NCBI GenBank assembly: GCA_964036155.1
Contig: OZ038422.1
Location: 19,057,201 to 19,121,200 of the forward strand
Source of the DNA: Diploscapter coronatus
Taxonomy: Eukaryota; Nematoda; Chromadorea; Rhabditida; Rhabditidae
DNA: 64,000 nucleotides
Direction: 5' to 3'
Shown here: positions 36,524-47,577 of the stretch, piece after piece
How the letters are laid out: each line of letters starts with the position of its first letter
Numbering within the stretch: the first letter of the stretch is position 1
Translations under genes and position numbers: made by a program
Notes under the pieces: generated by a model
The model's input: only the letters and a program-made list of their open reading frames with translations
Databases searched by the model: none
Told to the model about the DNA's origin: nothing

Positions 36524-39500
36524 ATGCCGTATTTCTGTCCTAATAAAGGATGGGTAAGAGATGGTATTCCTTATTTAAACTCTTGTCATTGTATGTTAAA
36601 TTAATTGTAATTTTAAAGATAAATATTTTTTATTTTAGATTTCTATGCTCATGGCGATATGCAAACTACCAGCCACTTTACTGCCTTCTTTTTCTCATTT
36701 ATCAATGATCCATTTTGTATGCATTTTTATTCTATTAAATCCAATCAGATAATTCACAAACACTAAAGTTAAAGATTTACATAACAAATTAATACAATTT
36801 TTAAAATATATACAGTCCACTCAATAATATGCAGATAATCCTTGACAATCTAATCTGATGAATTGTGAATCACTAAAGCCATAATAATGAATTAGCACTA
36901 GATAGATCCCTCCTTTCTTTCGAACATTTTCATTTGAAATAACCGCATAGTTTCCGCGTCTTTCCATACAAATCTTTAAATTTGATAGAAACCAACACAT
37001 TTGCAAAAATTATCAGACTTTAACTAAGGCTATATTAAATTATTTTATTTTTACCTTAGCTTATCTCAATTTATATATTGATATACCAAATATTTTGGCA
37101 TTGTTTCTTCTGGCTATTATAATTAGAATGATTAATGGGCTGCGCAAGAAAATTGATAAATATTCATTATTTGAAAAATATTTACTTGCATTACTCATTT
37201 TGAAAGGACTTTATCTGCCTGCGAACGTTATAAAGGTATACATTTGCTGTAGTATTCTGATAATAGAAATTAAAATGTGAATTTAGGGACTCATAACAGA
37301 ATATGTAATGGTCAAAGAATACTGTTGCGGTTTATTTGGAAATGATGCTTTAGTAAGTGATCAAATTTACATGTGCAGTATTTAAAAAAAAAAAATCTGC
37401 GACACTCCCCAAATTGGGATGTATTGTGAAGATGGCGCATCGGCATGACTTCTGGTCACGATAAAACGATAGAGCAAATCGGAAAACCCCCATATCGAGG
37501 AAATATTCATCGGTTTTTCAGAATATATAATTTTAGGGCTATCTGGATTTATCGCACCGTCGCATCTTCGCATCCTGTTTTGAAAATTAGAAAATGACAT
37601 TTGAAAAAGTCGTACCTTGAATAAATCACACCCTGAAATGATCACACGTTGAAAAATTTTTCTTGCAGTGCGGTGCGATTTTTTTTCGCGCCGCGAACAT
37701 TCCTGATTCTGAGAAACCGATGAATATTTCCTCGATATGGGGGTTTTCCGATCTGCTCTATCGTTTTATCGTAATCAGAAGTCATGCCGATGCACCATCT
37801 TCACGATATATCCTAATTTGAGAGGCATTGCAAATTTTTAGCATACTGTACATTATAAAAAAAATCCATAAGAAAATATGTTATTAAAATTTTTGTAGGT
37901 GTGTAGTAAGGTTTCTTGCTTTATAAGGATCATCTGAAAGTTGAAAGATATTTAAAACATTCTGAATTATTAGAATATCAAACATAATCCGAATAAACTT
38001 TTGTGAGCAATTTATGAACTTGTTTTCATGCTACCTGGCCACGTACGATCTCTATGATAACATAATATTTTGCTGAAAGAAGAAAGAAATGATTCGAACA
38101 TTTATTATATATTTTCAAAGATCATTTATTTTACACCAAATATTTACCTGTATTTAGATAATTATGTTGATTGCTGCAATCACAACACAGTATATACATG
38201 AGTTTTCAATAATTATATCATGCGCAATGGCGATTCAGAGAGCTCGAACTTTTTCAAAGTAATTTTTAAATGTATTAGAAATATATTTGAATATTTAACT
38301 TTGGCTTGACTTTTTGGTCATTAAACTAAACATTTTCAAAATTGCTATTCTGCAATTATCGTACCTACATTTCAGCAGAAAATCAAATAAACTTACAATT
38401 GCTATTAACTATTCAACATGGACATTTTATACTATTTATCTGATATTAATTTGCTATAAATATGTTAGGTTAATCTACGAACAGATATTTAATGATATAG
38501 ACCTCGATAAAATTGATGAATACGTATACAATTATACAAACCAAGACGGAGAAACAATAGTAATATTGATCTACTATCATACTGAAAAGATTATTTATTA
38601 ATCATGTGTGATTAAATTTCTTTTTTAAACTCATATAAACGCTTATTATTAGTGAATGTGATCTATCTTTTCATATGGAAAAATTATAAAAAAAAAAAAT
38701 CATCAACTACTCCTTTCTAAGCTATTTGCAATATATAAAATATATCCATATAATGATTCTGACGATTTTAGACAGTCTTGCTTGGATCGAGATTAGATGC
38801 TATTGTTGATTTGTCATACCAGCTAGTAAGTATCCTTCAAAATATAAGCATATTGTAATTTTGTTAGTCATTTTACAAAAAAAAGAAGTACATTGTATTG
38901 TAAAAATATCATAAATTTAGGAAATTATTGGTGAGATTACAACATTCGGTATGACCATAATAACCACACCAATATTCATCTATAGCGCTTACTATCTGCT
39001 ACAAAAAGTGGGAGATCAATACAAGCAAATGGTTGTGCTCAAAAAGAAAGATGAAACTGGACTAAATAAGCGTTTAATCTTGCATGTAAGTCTTAAGATT
39101 TTTGTGCAAATTGTAAAACATAATATTTGCGTTTTGGAAGTTATAAGAAAAGAAACTCAATATTTTATAACAGATATTTTGTATCTTGAAACTAATCTAA
39201 AAAATTCAGACAACTTGTGAAGTGATAATGAACTATTTATTTTGTATTGCTTGTATAGCTGATTACTTATTTACTGAATATTTCTATGACAATAGAGCGA
39301 GCAGTCTCACCGCCGAAGGCTTAAGTGTATGTTTATGTTTATGAAGGATTTAAAAAATTGAATGATGAAATCTTCTAACATATATATATATATATATATA
39401 TTCATAAATATTTATTTAGAAAGCATTTCTAACTTTAACCCTGGATATTGGGCCGGTGTTACCGATTGTTACCTTGTTCATACTGACCCGAAATGCCATC

Positions 39501-39952
39501 AAAGTAAATTTATAGTACAATATCAGAGTAATTATCACTATTTAGAGAATTGAAGAGGAAAATCGTAGAAAAAGTGAACCCAATATCGCTATAATTAAAT
39601 CCAAACCAGTAAGTTATTTATCGCTAAAGTGCAAAAACTGACCATCGGAAATGAGAGTTGGATAGAGAAAAAAATTTAAAAAAAAAAAAAAAAAAACTCC
39701 TCATTTCAAGACCTATTTTTGCGAAAAAAGGAATGCTAACTTATGCAAGTTGAGGTTTGAATAGTCAATATTCTATTCATCGACAATAATCGAATAATCT
39801 CCTATCATAATCAATGCATTTTGTAGGAAGTCTACGATCATTTGCATTTATTATCAAATCTGATGAAAAGTTGGAATGAAATTTGGGAACGAAGAAAAAG
39901 CTCAGTCAAAGTCTCGCACATTATATTATGGAGAAGACCAACATTGCCCTAA
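36524..39952 (+). CDS. Nematode serpentine (seven-helix) chemoreceptor (331 aa)
   Basis: Ten phase-consistent exons: 36524-36590, 36639-36716, 37060-37235, 37287-37352, 38772-38825, 38921-39085, 39210-39326, 39420-39503, 39546-39608, 39827-39952. The 331-residue length is normal for nematode chemoreceptors. Hydrophobic segments: NILALFLLAIIIRMI (about 55), LLALLILKGLYLPANVI (about 88), exons 4-5 (about 108-145), GMTIITTPIFIYSAYYLL (about 155), VIMNYLFCIACIADYLF (about 205), TLDIGPVLPIVTLFIL (about 252). The cytoplasmic tail is basic (IKRIEEENRR) and ends SVKVSHIILWRRPTLP. I cannot assign it to a named class (srh, sri, sre and so on). The fourth intron (37353-38771) holds a 435-base inverted-repeat element. 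The last exon has a paralogous orphan at 30595-30714. Confidence 0.75.
37397..37832. mobile_element. Inverted-repeat element with ~110-base arms
   Basis: The left arm (TGCGACACTCCCCAAATTGG ... GATAAAACGATAGAGCA ... CCCCCATATCGAGGAAATAT) returns inverted in 37700-37832. The element is about 435 bases, has no coding frame and lies in an intron of the serpentine receptor gene. Confidence 0.85.
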
Positions 39953-40569
39953 TCGAATGACATAAATCATGTGTTAATTAATATTTTAAATTTCACCATT
40001 TCTTCATCTAATTTATAAAGTTATCTCACTTCATCAACTATTTTGAAAATCGTATTTTATAAACTTATTTCCATTGTAGACTTCATTTCTTTCTGGCAGT
40101 AAATTACTGGATCAATACTATAGAAGAATATAGTCTTGAATCTGATAAAATCAACTGATAACAAGTAGAGTTAATGAAGAAATTGATAATGAATTCGAGC
40201 TTAACGCATTACGCAATCGTTTCCCTTCACATTTTGTCCTACCTCGTTCAGCAAAATGCAATTATTATTTCAACTCTTTATAATTGTCCATTTATATGCT
40301 ATACAGATTTTTGCATGCCATTCTGGAGAATATGAATTTGATTCGAGGTAGAGATAATTGCAAAATGGAATTCATTCGACTTTTAGGTGCTTTCGATATG
40401 TTAAAGTTCCCAACTCATTTGATGGAGCCGAAAATTATTGCAAATCAATTGGATATCATCTTGTTTCCATCCTCAAGTATGCATTTTATTAATCATTGAT
40501 AACATACGACAAATTTGAAATTTTCTATAATGATTGTTTTCAGCGCCTTTGAAAATGGATGCTTGCAAG
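39827..40569. repeat. Segmental duplication, copy B
   Basis: Co-linear with 30595-31323: the last receptor exon, its 3' flank (including CATAAATCATGTGTTAATTA), the lectin promoter and the first three lectin exons. Non-coding DNA is conserved as well as exons, so this is a duplicated block and not just gene-family similarity. Confidence 0.85.
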
Positions 40570-43500
40570 GTAGTTATAATAATGATGCATTAGTTTCCTT
40601 ATATAAAATCGATAAATAGATAAGTTTTCATCTAGCAACGGCTAAAATCGAATTTGAAATCGAGGATTCGTATTTCCGAATAGGGTTGAATACATCCGAC
40701 ATGATCGATTGGAGATGGACAGACAACAGTCCGTATAATTATTGGGCATGGGATTCTGGTATGAAATGTTCAATTATTCATATTCGTGATAAAATTAATC
40801 AGTTTCAATTAAGGAGAGCCGGCTAACAATAAATGTGCCGCTATGTATATTTCGGATGGAAGATGGTTTGAAGCATTTATCACTAAATTTTATTTTATTT
40901 TAATCGATAAACTTAGGGAAGCACGCTCATGCGATAATTCGGTTAATTTCGTTTGTGCAAGTGATCCAAATGGAATTAGGTCTTTCTTATTTTTAGATCA
41001 CATATATTACCATAAACTTAGTTAATGTAATGAATATCCAAAATTTCTATCACGTTTATTTTAAACTAGACTCGGGCGGCCGTCCGAGTCTAGAGTCTTG
41101 CTGCGCAAGGCCCTCAAAATCTAAAAACCCATTTAATCGACCTAAATTTTCATGCTAATTTTATCAAATATTTCATTTTTAGTAAATTTTCTCAAATTAG
41201 CATAAAGTTAGGCCAAATTCGATCGGGTTTTCTTTTTTACAACTCGTTCAGAAACTACCTTTCCAACCATTTATCATTCACGGATCTTTGACCTATGCAC
41301 GTCCTTAAACTAAGCTTGGACACAAAGACACTACAAAAATACTAAAAAGGAAGATTAATAATAATAAGTTGAAAAGTTTATTATAGAACCACAGCATCTG
41401 CACAACCACTACATTCTAATAGCCCGACTCAAATTCCTGTTTCGCCTACAAGTATAGTATTTAATTATGATATAAAATGTTTCATTAATCTACGAATGAA
41501 TTTTCTTTGATCCTAAATATTACTCTTGCTATATACAAACGTAGTCATGAGGTAAAAATACTTTTGAAGACCTCTAAAACTTCTGGAATGCATCACGTCA
41601 ACAAATCGATTTTTCAAAAGTCAATATTTCCTGTCCAAAATGGGGCTCATTCGGCTCCGAATTTTATGCTGATCACTAATATGCCAATATTTTATCAGTT
41701 ATAATCATCTTATCACTGATAAGGCGATGATAAGACAACTAAAATTAACATATTGATTGATATGAGACTCATTCGACTCAGAATTTTACGTTGATAAATA
41801 ATAGACGTCTCTAGCTTCAATTTGAGCCCAAATTTGGGTAGACTACCTATAGAAATACTCTCTTATCATTTTCTTGAAAATTGACATTAAATGTTAGTTT
41901 TTTAGGTACCGACCCTTGCTTCGCGAATTCAGCTCCGTTAGCTCAATGTGGTAAGTCTTAACTATTCTTCAAGCCAACCATTTTCTTATCAATTCAAGAG
42001 AAAATCTATTGCCCGAGTTCATAAATTTCATGGACCTTTTTCGTAGGAATCATTTTGTTTTCTGGAAAAAAAAACTACTGTATATGTTCCGAGAGCATAT
42101 TCATTCATTAAATTCGATTAAAATTCATACATCAAATTTACATGAATAAACGACCAAATCTTTTTGTTTTCAAAAATAACATGAGCTTACTCTTCCTCAA
42201 TAATAATTCATTATGATCGAAGAATAAAGGAAAATGCCTTCTTCTTCAAGCAAAAAACATTTTTCAAATCTAAATTAACAATTTCAGCTGCACAATGTCC
42301 TGCTGGCTGGGATTTTGTCAGCGGAAAATGCTATCAGGTGATCGTTGAATATCGTTTTCGTTTTGTGAATACCAAGGATTTGACAGGACTTTGATAATCG
42401 TGTCGCTTGGAACGAAGCAGCTGCGAACTGCAAGGCATTATGCTCAACGTGCCACCTACCAAGACTCTACAGTGCACGTCAAGGCCTGGACTTGTCTAAT
42501 TATAGTAAGGAGTTTCATGAGAATTTATTAATGTATAAATTAATTTGGAACATTTAACTTCTAAATTGCGTATTTTTTTTTCATTTTGCGGCATTAATAA
42601 GACTGTACTCACAAAGGAAGCTAATGGTTAGAAAGACCAAATCAATTTTCAACATTGATGTTAACGTTTAAATTTGGTATCAGTCTGATCATCTAAATCA
42701 TGCTGATCTCAAAACTCTTTAGATCTCCGAAAATTATCTATCCTAAGTAAAGCTATGACCATCTTTGTAGAGCAAACCTTTCCTGCTGTAGTCTTCCTGA
42801 AGTTTTCGGACAATAAATTCCGCCTACTATTTATTAGAAGATGTAATTTAATGTAAAACTCATCCAAATTATGTCGAAGTTGGCCGAACTTTCTTACTAA
42901 ATTTTATCAAGAGCTAAACAGAGTAATTAAAATCATCTATTGATTTGCTCCTTTTTCAGCGTATACGAAGGACAATAATGGCTACCCTTGGATTGATATA
43001 CACAAAATCGCAGGCGACCCTACTGTGAGTCATCATTCGACTTATAGGCCATTTTGAAACGTAGGACGATAGAAACATACGAAAGTAGTAAAGGCTTAGA
43101 GAAGGGGAGAGTATGCTCGAGCATCTTTTACCATGTTATTTCGTATGCTCCTATGATTTGTCGTTCTACATTTCCAGATTGCCTACTATGATTAGTTCAA
43201 GGATATTTGTTTTCATCACTCTGTATTTTTAGCTACAAAAATTTAGGGGAAGCGTGTACAAGACAGTAATGGCCGGGAATATGCGTGCATCTTTTGGGAT
43301 ACTGGGGACGGGTAAGTAAAAAAAGTCTCTGCAATCATGGTTTTAATTGGATAATTGAATCAAAAATCTTTAGCAAGAGTACCCTCGACTCATAGAAATC
43401 TGGATTGGAACAGTGGGCATGACTCGTGCTGATGTCAGCGAATGTTAAGGTTTAGTCGAGATTCTCGTATGGCGATCGCGACGAATCTCGAACATTCACG

Positions 43501-44117
43501 TGCATCAGCACAAGTCATGATCACTACATAAATCCAGATCTCGAATACATATAAAAAGAATAAGATATAATGAATGGTTCACAATTTTCAATTAGTGGAT
43601 AATTATTAATTATATTTAGCTTTCCGAGTAAGAAATTTAGTTAATCGCAACGGAAGAAGAACTTGGTTTTCAAAAATGCACAAATACCCCAATATCAAAT
43701 CTCTATATTTTATAGTAGTGCATTTATGAAAATCAGTTCTTCAATTTCCCGATGCGCTTTACTAAATTCCTTTAGAGAACATTGCTGGCCGGGATTGTGG
43801 TTTTGTGAGTCATATTTTTAATCAATTTAAATAGTTACCCTTTATTAAAAAATATTGTTGTACAAAAATGAATTAATTTATACCGAGTGGATCATTTTCG
43901 AAAATCTAAAATTATTTTATCTTGTTGAGAGTTTGTAATAGTGTTATTTTGATGAATTACCGTGATCATCTATTTCCTAAAATGTACTTGACTTCTCTAC
44001 TTATAAGAGATTTTGAAGTTGCTTAGATCAAGGAAAACCGAATTAAATTCCATTAAATGCCGAAATTAATAACAACCCAAATGCATGTTTATAATGAATA
44101 TTTTAGGTATTGGATAA
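40256..44117 (+). CDS. Secreted protein with two C-type lectin-like domains (297 aa)
   Basis: Fourteen exons: 40256-40347, 40387-40476, 40544-40569, 40636-40758, 40814-40865, 40917-40979, 41387-41451, 41906-41950, 42288-42337, 42387-42504, 42960-43024, 43247-43311, 43776-43804, 44107-44117. A signal peptide (about 1-22) precedes the first lectin domain (about 23-148): HSGEYEFDSRCF, YHLVSIL, WRWTDNSPYNYW, NKCAAMYISDGRW, VNFVCAS. A T/S/P linker resembles that of the lectin at 31022. A second lectin domain (about 190-297) opens CPAGWDFVSGKCYQ and WNEAAANCKALC and ends CWPGLWFCIG. Unlike the paralogue it has no VWA domain. No EPN/QPD motif is visible. Introns carry at least two inverted-repeat elements and a GC-rich hairpin. 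Confidence 0.8.
41066..41093. repeat. GC-rich perfect hairpin
   Basis: CTAGACTCGG and its complement CCGAGTCTAG flank an 8-base GC loop. It stands out from AT-rich intron sequence of the lectin gene 40256-44117 and may be the centre or end of a small element. Confidence 0.5.
43058..43173. mobile_element. Small inverted-repeat element
   Basis: Left arm around GTAGGACGATAGAAACATAC and right arm around GTATGCTCCTATGATTTGTC are imperfect inverted copies, with ACGA/TCGT ends. It lies in an intron of the two-domain lectin gene. Confidence 0.55.
43397..43540. mobile_element. Inverted-repeat MITE
   Basis: Arms of about 50 bases: left ATCTGGATT...CATGACTCGTGCTGATG...GAATGTT, right its diverged complement ending AATCCAGAT. 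The centre holds GTCGAGATTCTCG-type palindromes. Intron of the two-domain lectin gene. Confidence 0.75.
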
Positions 44118-44958
44118 TGGATTATGGGCCGACTATTATGTAAGATTAAGTCTAATCTGTGAAAATACGAATGTCGTAAATTCTCTAATAGAATCTCTTT
44201 TTATTTTTGAGAGGCTGAAAATTATAAACTCCAAGACATCTATTACAGCTTTTACTATAGGAAATATTTTAGTTAAAAATAACTAGAAAATGGAAGGTAA
44301 GAGAAAATATGTATGATCAGATTTGGGAGATTTGACCTGATATTAGATTCGTTTAAATTCTTAAAGAAATATCATTTTTGATTATTAAAGGCACATGAAA
44401 ATAGTTCAGAAAATATCACGCACCCTATAAAAGAATTTCCTAAAATCATATTCAATATTTAGTGTATCAATTATCCTCGTTCCTATGCCTGCGAAACGGA
44501 CGAACGGCTTACCGCGACATGCCCTTGATTATTCTTCTTATCTGATATCTCATTTTTCAAATGAAAATTGTGAATAAAAAATTTCATTGTTATCAAAAAG
44601 TGTTAAATGAAAACAAATCGAAAGCTATGGTTCACTAATAAAGTTGCTTAACACTCTTCAGAGGAGTCAGATCAATTTGATTTTTATTTTCGAGACGAGT
44701 ATCGACAGGTGAGGCTGGGCATGCATGCTTTACTTTCTTGAGATTCGAACTGAGATGAATGATGAGACGGGAATCATAGTATTTCGCAAAGAAGACTAAA
44801 CTTGAAATGCCCTGTTCATGCATGTGTTACGCATTCCTATCCTCACTTAAATTTGACTCAAATTCTTCATTGAAGTGCAATTATCCATAGGAATTACCTA
44901 GATTTGAGCCTAATGCCCAGGACGAATGTCTCCAATTTACGAGTGAATGTCAGCAAAA

Positions 44959-45292
44959 ACCAAAGTCTTAGCAAGGGGTATAAACAGGGATCCACAAGTC
45001 GGGTTGATTTTCACATATTTTGTTCAGTTTTTCCCATTTTTGACCCAATGAATGTTTTGGGGTACTTGCTGGAAATAGGCTTATTTGAAAGCCTCTTCAA
45101 TTTGGTTCAGAAATAAGCAAGTTGTCATTTTTTCCCGAGGTCTGATCTGTCAAAACTTTAAGCTACCGTAATCCACTACAGTAATTTATTTTCGAAAAAC
45201 GGATAGCACCACAAGAATCAACGTGAAAAACTGAACAAAATATGTGAAAATCAGCCAAATCGACGGACCCCCGGAAACACCGACTTTGGTTC
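44959..45292. mobile_element. Inverted-repeat MITE, ~70-base arms
   Basis: The left arm starts CCAAAGTC and includes GATTTTCACATATTTTGTTC; the right arm (from 45225) carries the same inverted and ends GACTTTGG. About 335 bases, no coding frame. Confidence 0.8.
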
Positions 45293-45803
45293 TTCCTGAC
45301 AATCACTCTTAATGTGATTTAGGATACTTTCTATCCTCTAGAAACCAGGAGAGAGTATTGCGGACATCTCTGCGAGTTTTGCTAACTCTGAAGCTACATA
45401 TATTACAAATATTGTATCAAAACCTCAAATCAAATCCAATATTTATTTTATAGTAATTTCAATTCATTAATAAATTTCAAAGTAACTCTTTAAAAATATA
45501 TAGCAAAAGTAGTTACTCGATTTCTTGTGAATAGTTATTGTTGGCACTTCGCACTCAGTTTGATTACACATCCCATGGTGCATTTTTACCCTGACATGTC
45601 ACACATAATTTTAACCCCTTATGTAGGGGCACAATTTCATTGTTTTAACTTTTTGATTTTCGAATCATTTCAAATCCCATTTCTTTTTCTTGTTTATATA
45701 TATTATTTGGCATTATGTGTAAAAAATAGTCCTGAAATGACAGCTTCAAAATATACGCTCAGGCAATATTTCATTCTTATTGAGCGTCGAGAATCACCGT
45801 TGT

Positions 45804-46260
45804 TTGTGCAGATTTGCGATTATAAATGCAAAAATGAGATAAATGTGGACTCACCCGGATTATTGCTTGTCGGTTGGTGGAAAACATCGATTGAATGGAT
45901 GGAAGGTAACAGAAGCAGAAGCAAATGAAAAAAGGACATGAACACACAAACAGTCAGAGAACGGACGGAATCGATAGATAAGGAGATTGACGAATCTCAA
46001 ATAAACATTTCAATCTGTACAACCCTGTACTGCTACTTCATCGTGAGAATCTCGGCTTTTTCAATTCACAATCACTTTTTGTTTATTCTTCTCTCGGTTT
46101 GTCTGGTGGTAACATAATCTGTCTGAAAATTGAACGAGCATCCGAACTTTTGCTCCAAATGGGCCATAATTGAAATTGGAAGTGAGATATTCGAGTTACA
46201 TAGGGGTAACTTCATATTCATCTCCAGAGCCTCACAACTTTGCCTGTCATTGCGAAATTC
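45804..46260. repeat. Duplicated promoter/exon-1 block, copy B
   Basis: Closely similar to 27966-28408, with a short tandem insertion near 46105-46122. It contains the 85-base exon 1 copy and its 5' splice site but none of the downstream exons of the Kunitz/lustrin gene. Confidence 0.85.
45855..45939 (-). pseudogene. Stranded copy of Kunitz-gene signal-peptide exon
   Basis: The 85-base exon has an ATG, the same signal-peptide coding sequence (HLLLLLLPSIHS) and an intact GTGAGT donor, exactly like 28103-28019. Leftward there is no Kunitz or lustrin exon within reach, so the product would be a signal peptide without a body. It may be a dead fragment or the first exon of something I cannot see. 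Confidence 0.75.
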
Positions 46261-47577
46261 GAGACATAATTCGGCACCTCGACAGAATTTTGGCACTTTC
46301 AGCCACTTGATTTTAAACTGATGAGTGGCTGCTAATTCTGAGTGAGAATTCCACTCTCTCCCTAATTCTGAATTTATCATCATTTCTGATTTCAGAAGTT
46401 TTCCCTTCATTTTGGTGTGATGTCGCACTCCTCGAGCAGTTCCCGCAGATGCTCTGCGAATGGTCGATGCTCTCCACACGAAACACTGGCAGCCATCAGC
46501 ACCGCCAAGAATCGATCTATATTTACTAGGGTTGAAATAGTTGTTAATTGGAAATCATCAAATAACTCAGATTCGTCGCTTCAAAGCAACACCTCGACAT
46601 ACAGAGCAATGCAAGCAGCGAGTCGAACGTCTGAGTTTGAGTGGGATTGAGGAGAATGGAGAACAGGAAGAAAAGATGAATTACATCCCAAAATATCTCG
46701 CTGTATGGCTCGATAAAACAGGTTAATTTTGGAAATTATTTCATAACTGATAAACCTAAAATGAAGATCAAAATAGCCCAGAAAACAAATGAAGGTATAA
46801 AAATTCGGGCTATTCTTCTTTCTAAACATCTGCAGCGATTTATCATCGCATGCTTGTAGTCCACTTCATCTTTGACTTCTTTGATTTGTGAGGCAAAAAT
46901 TAACTGAACTTCTTGACTAGAACGCGAATGAAGACGAAAAACTAAATTGCCAAAAACTGGTAAGTAATTTTTGCTCCCTTTTCGTTTCACTTAAGAAATT
47001 GCTCTCGTTTTGAGTTAGCTAAAAATATCTGAAGGGCAAATTAGGTAATTGGAAACTCAGTTTCATTCTTTTGTTTATATCCAAATGGGTGGATATGAGT
47101 GCATGAGAGTCATAAAGCATTGAGAACAAACATAAGCACAGCAGAATGCATGCATATGGCATACAGAGCGACTGAGTGCAGAGGTCTGAGACATTCGCTA
47201 ATTCGGCAACAGGCAACAGGCAACGGACGACTGGCAACTGGCAAATATCCCCCCAATTGTCAGCACTTCCATTCCCACGTACTCGTCATGAAACAGTGAT
47301 AAATGCCTGGATATGCGGTGCATTCTCGTTTTCTAGTCATCTAGCCACTCCATTGTCTATCCCATTTCCGCCATTTCGTCTGCAGCTCCTTTCCCCCCTT
47401 TTTCTCGCCTCTGTCATCCGACTCCATTCCCCCCCTCTTCAGTCCCAATCATTATTCCCATTCCCTCATTCTCCAGCTGTTTCTCGCCTGTTTTCATTCC
47501 ACTTGTCCTTCCACTCTAGTCTAATTTCACCCCAGTCCTCCCATTCTACCGTGAATCACACCTCGAACAGTGGCCGA

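Larger units (their letters stand above)
44118..47577. other. Intergenic region with a MITE and a duplicated exon
   Basis: No complete gene is supported. It contains an inverted-repeat element (44959-45292), the stranded copy of the Kunitz-gene promoter and exon 1 (45804-46260), and an unexplained minus-strand reading frame at 46072-46479 (135 codons). The 3' end is pyrimidine-rich, fitting the promoter or untranslated leader of the gustatory-receptor-like gene. Confidence 0.5.

Noticed and set aside
39242..39326. Apparent stop codon in the receptor's penultimate helix exon
   Set aside because: Came from a wrong acceptor at 39257; using the acceptor at 39209 gives an open, phase-matched exon containing helix six.
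45527..45928. 133-codon plus-strand frame
   Set aside because: Much of it is the antisense of the duplicated Kunitz exon 1 and flank; no independent evidence.
47176..47577. N-terminal extension of the gustatory-receptor-like frame
   Set aside because: The upstream part is low-complexity P/S/F/H sequence from a pyrimidine-rich leader and contains a splice-acceptor-like TTTCACCCCAG; the start at 47578 is more natural.
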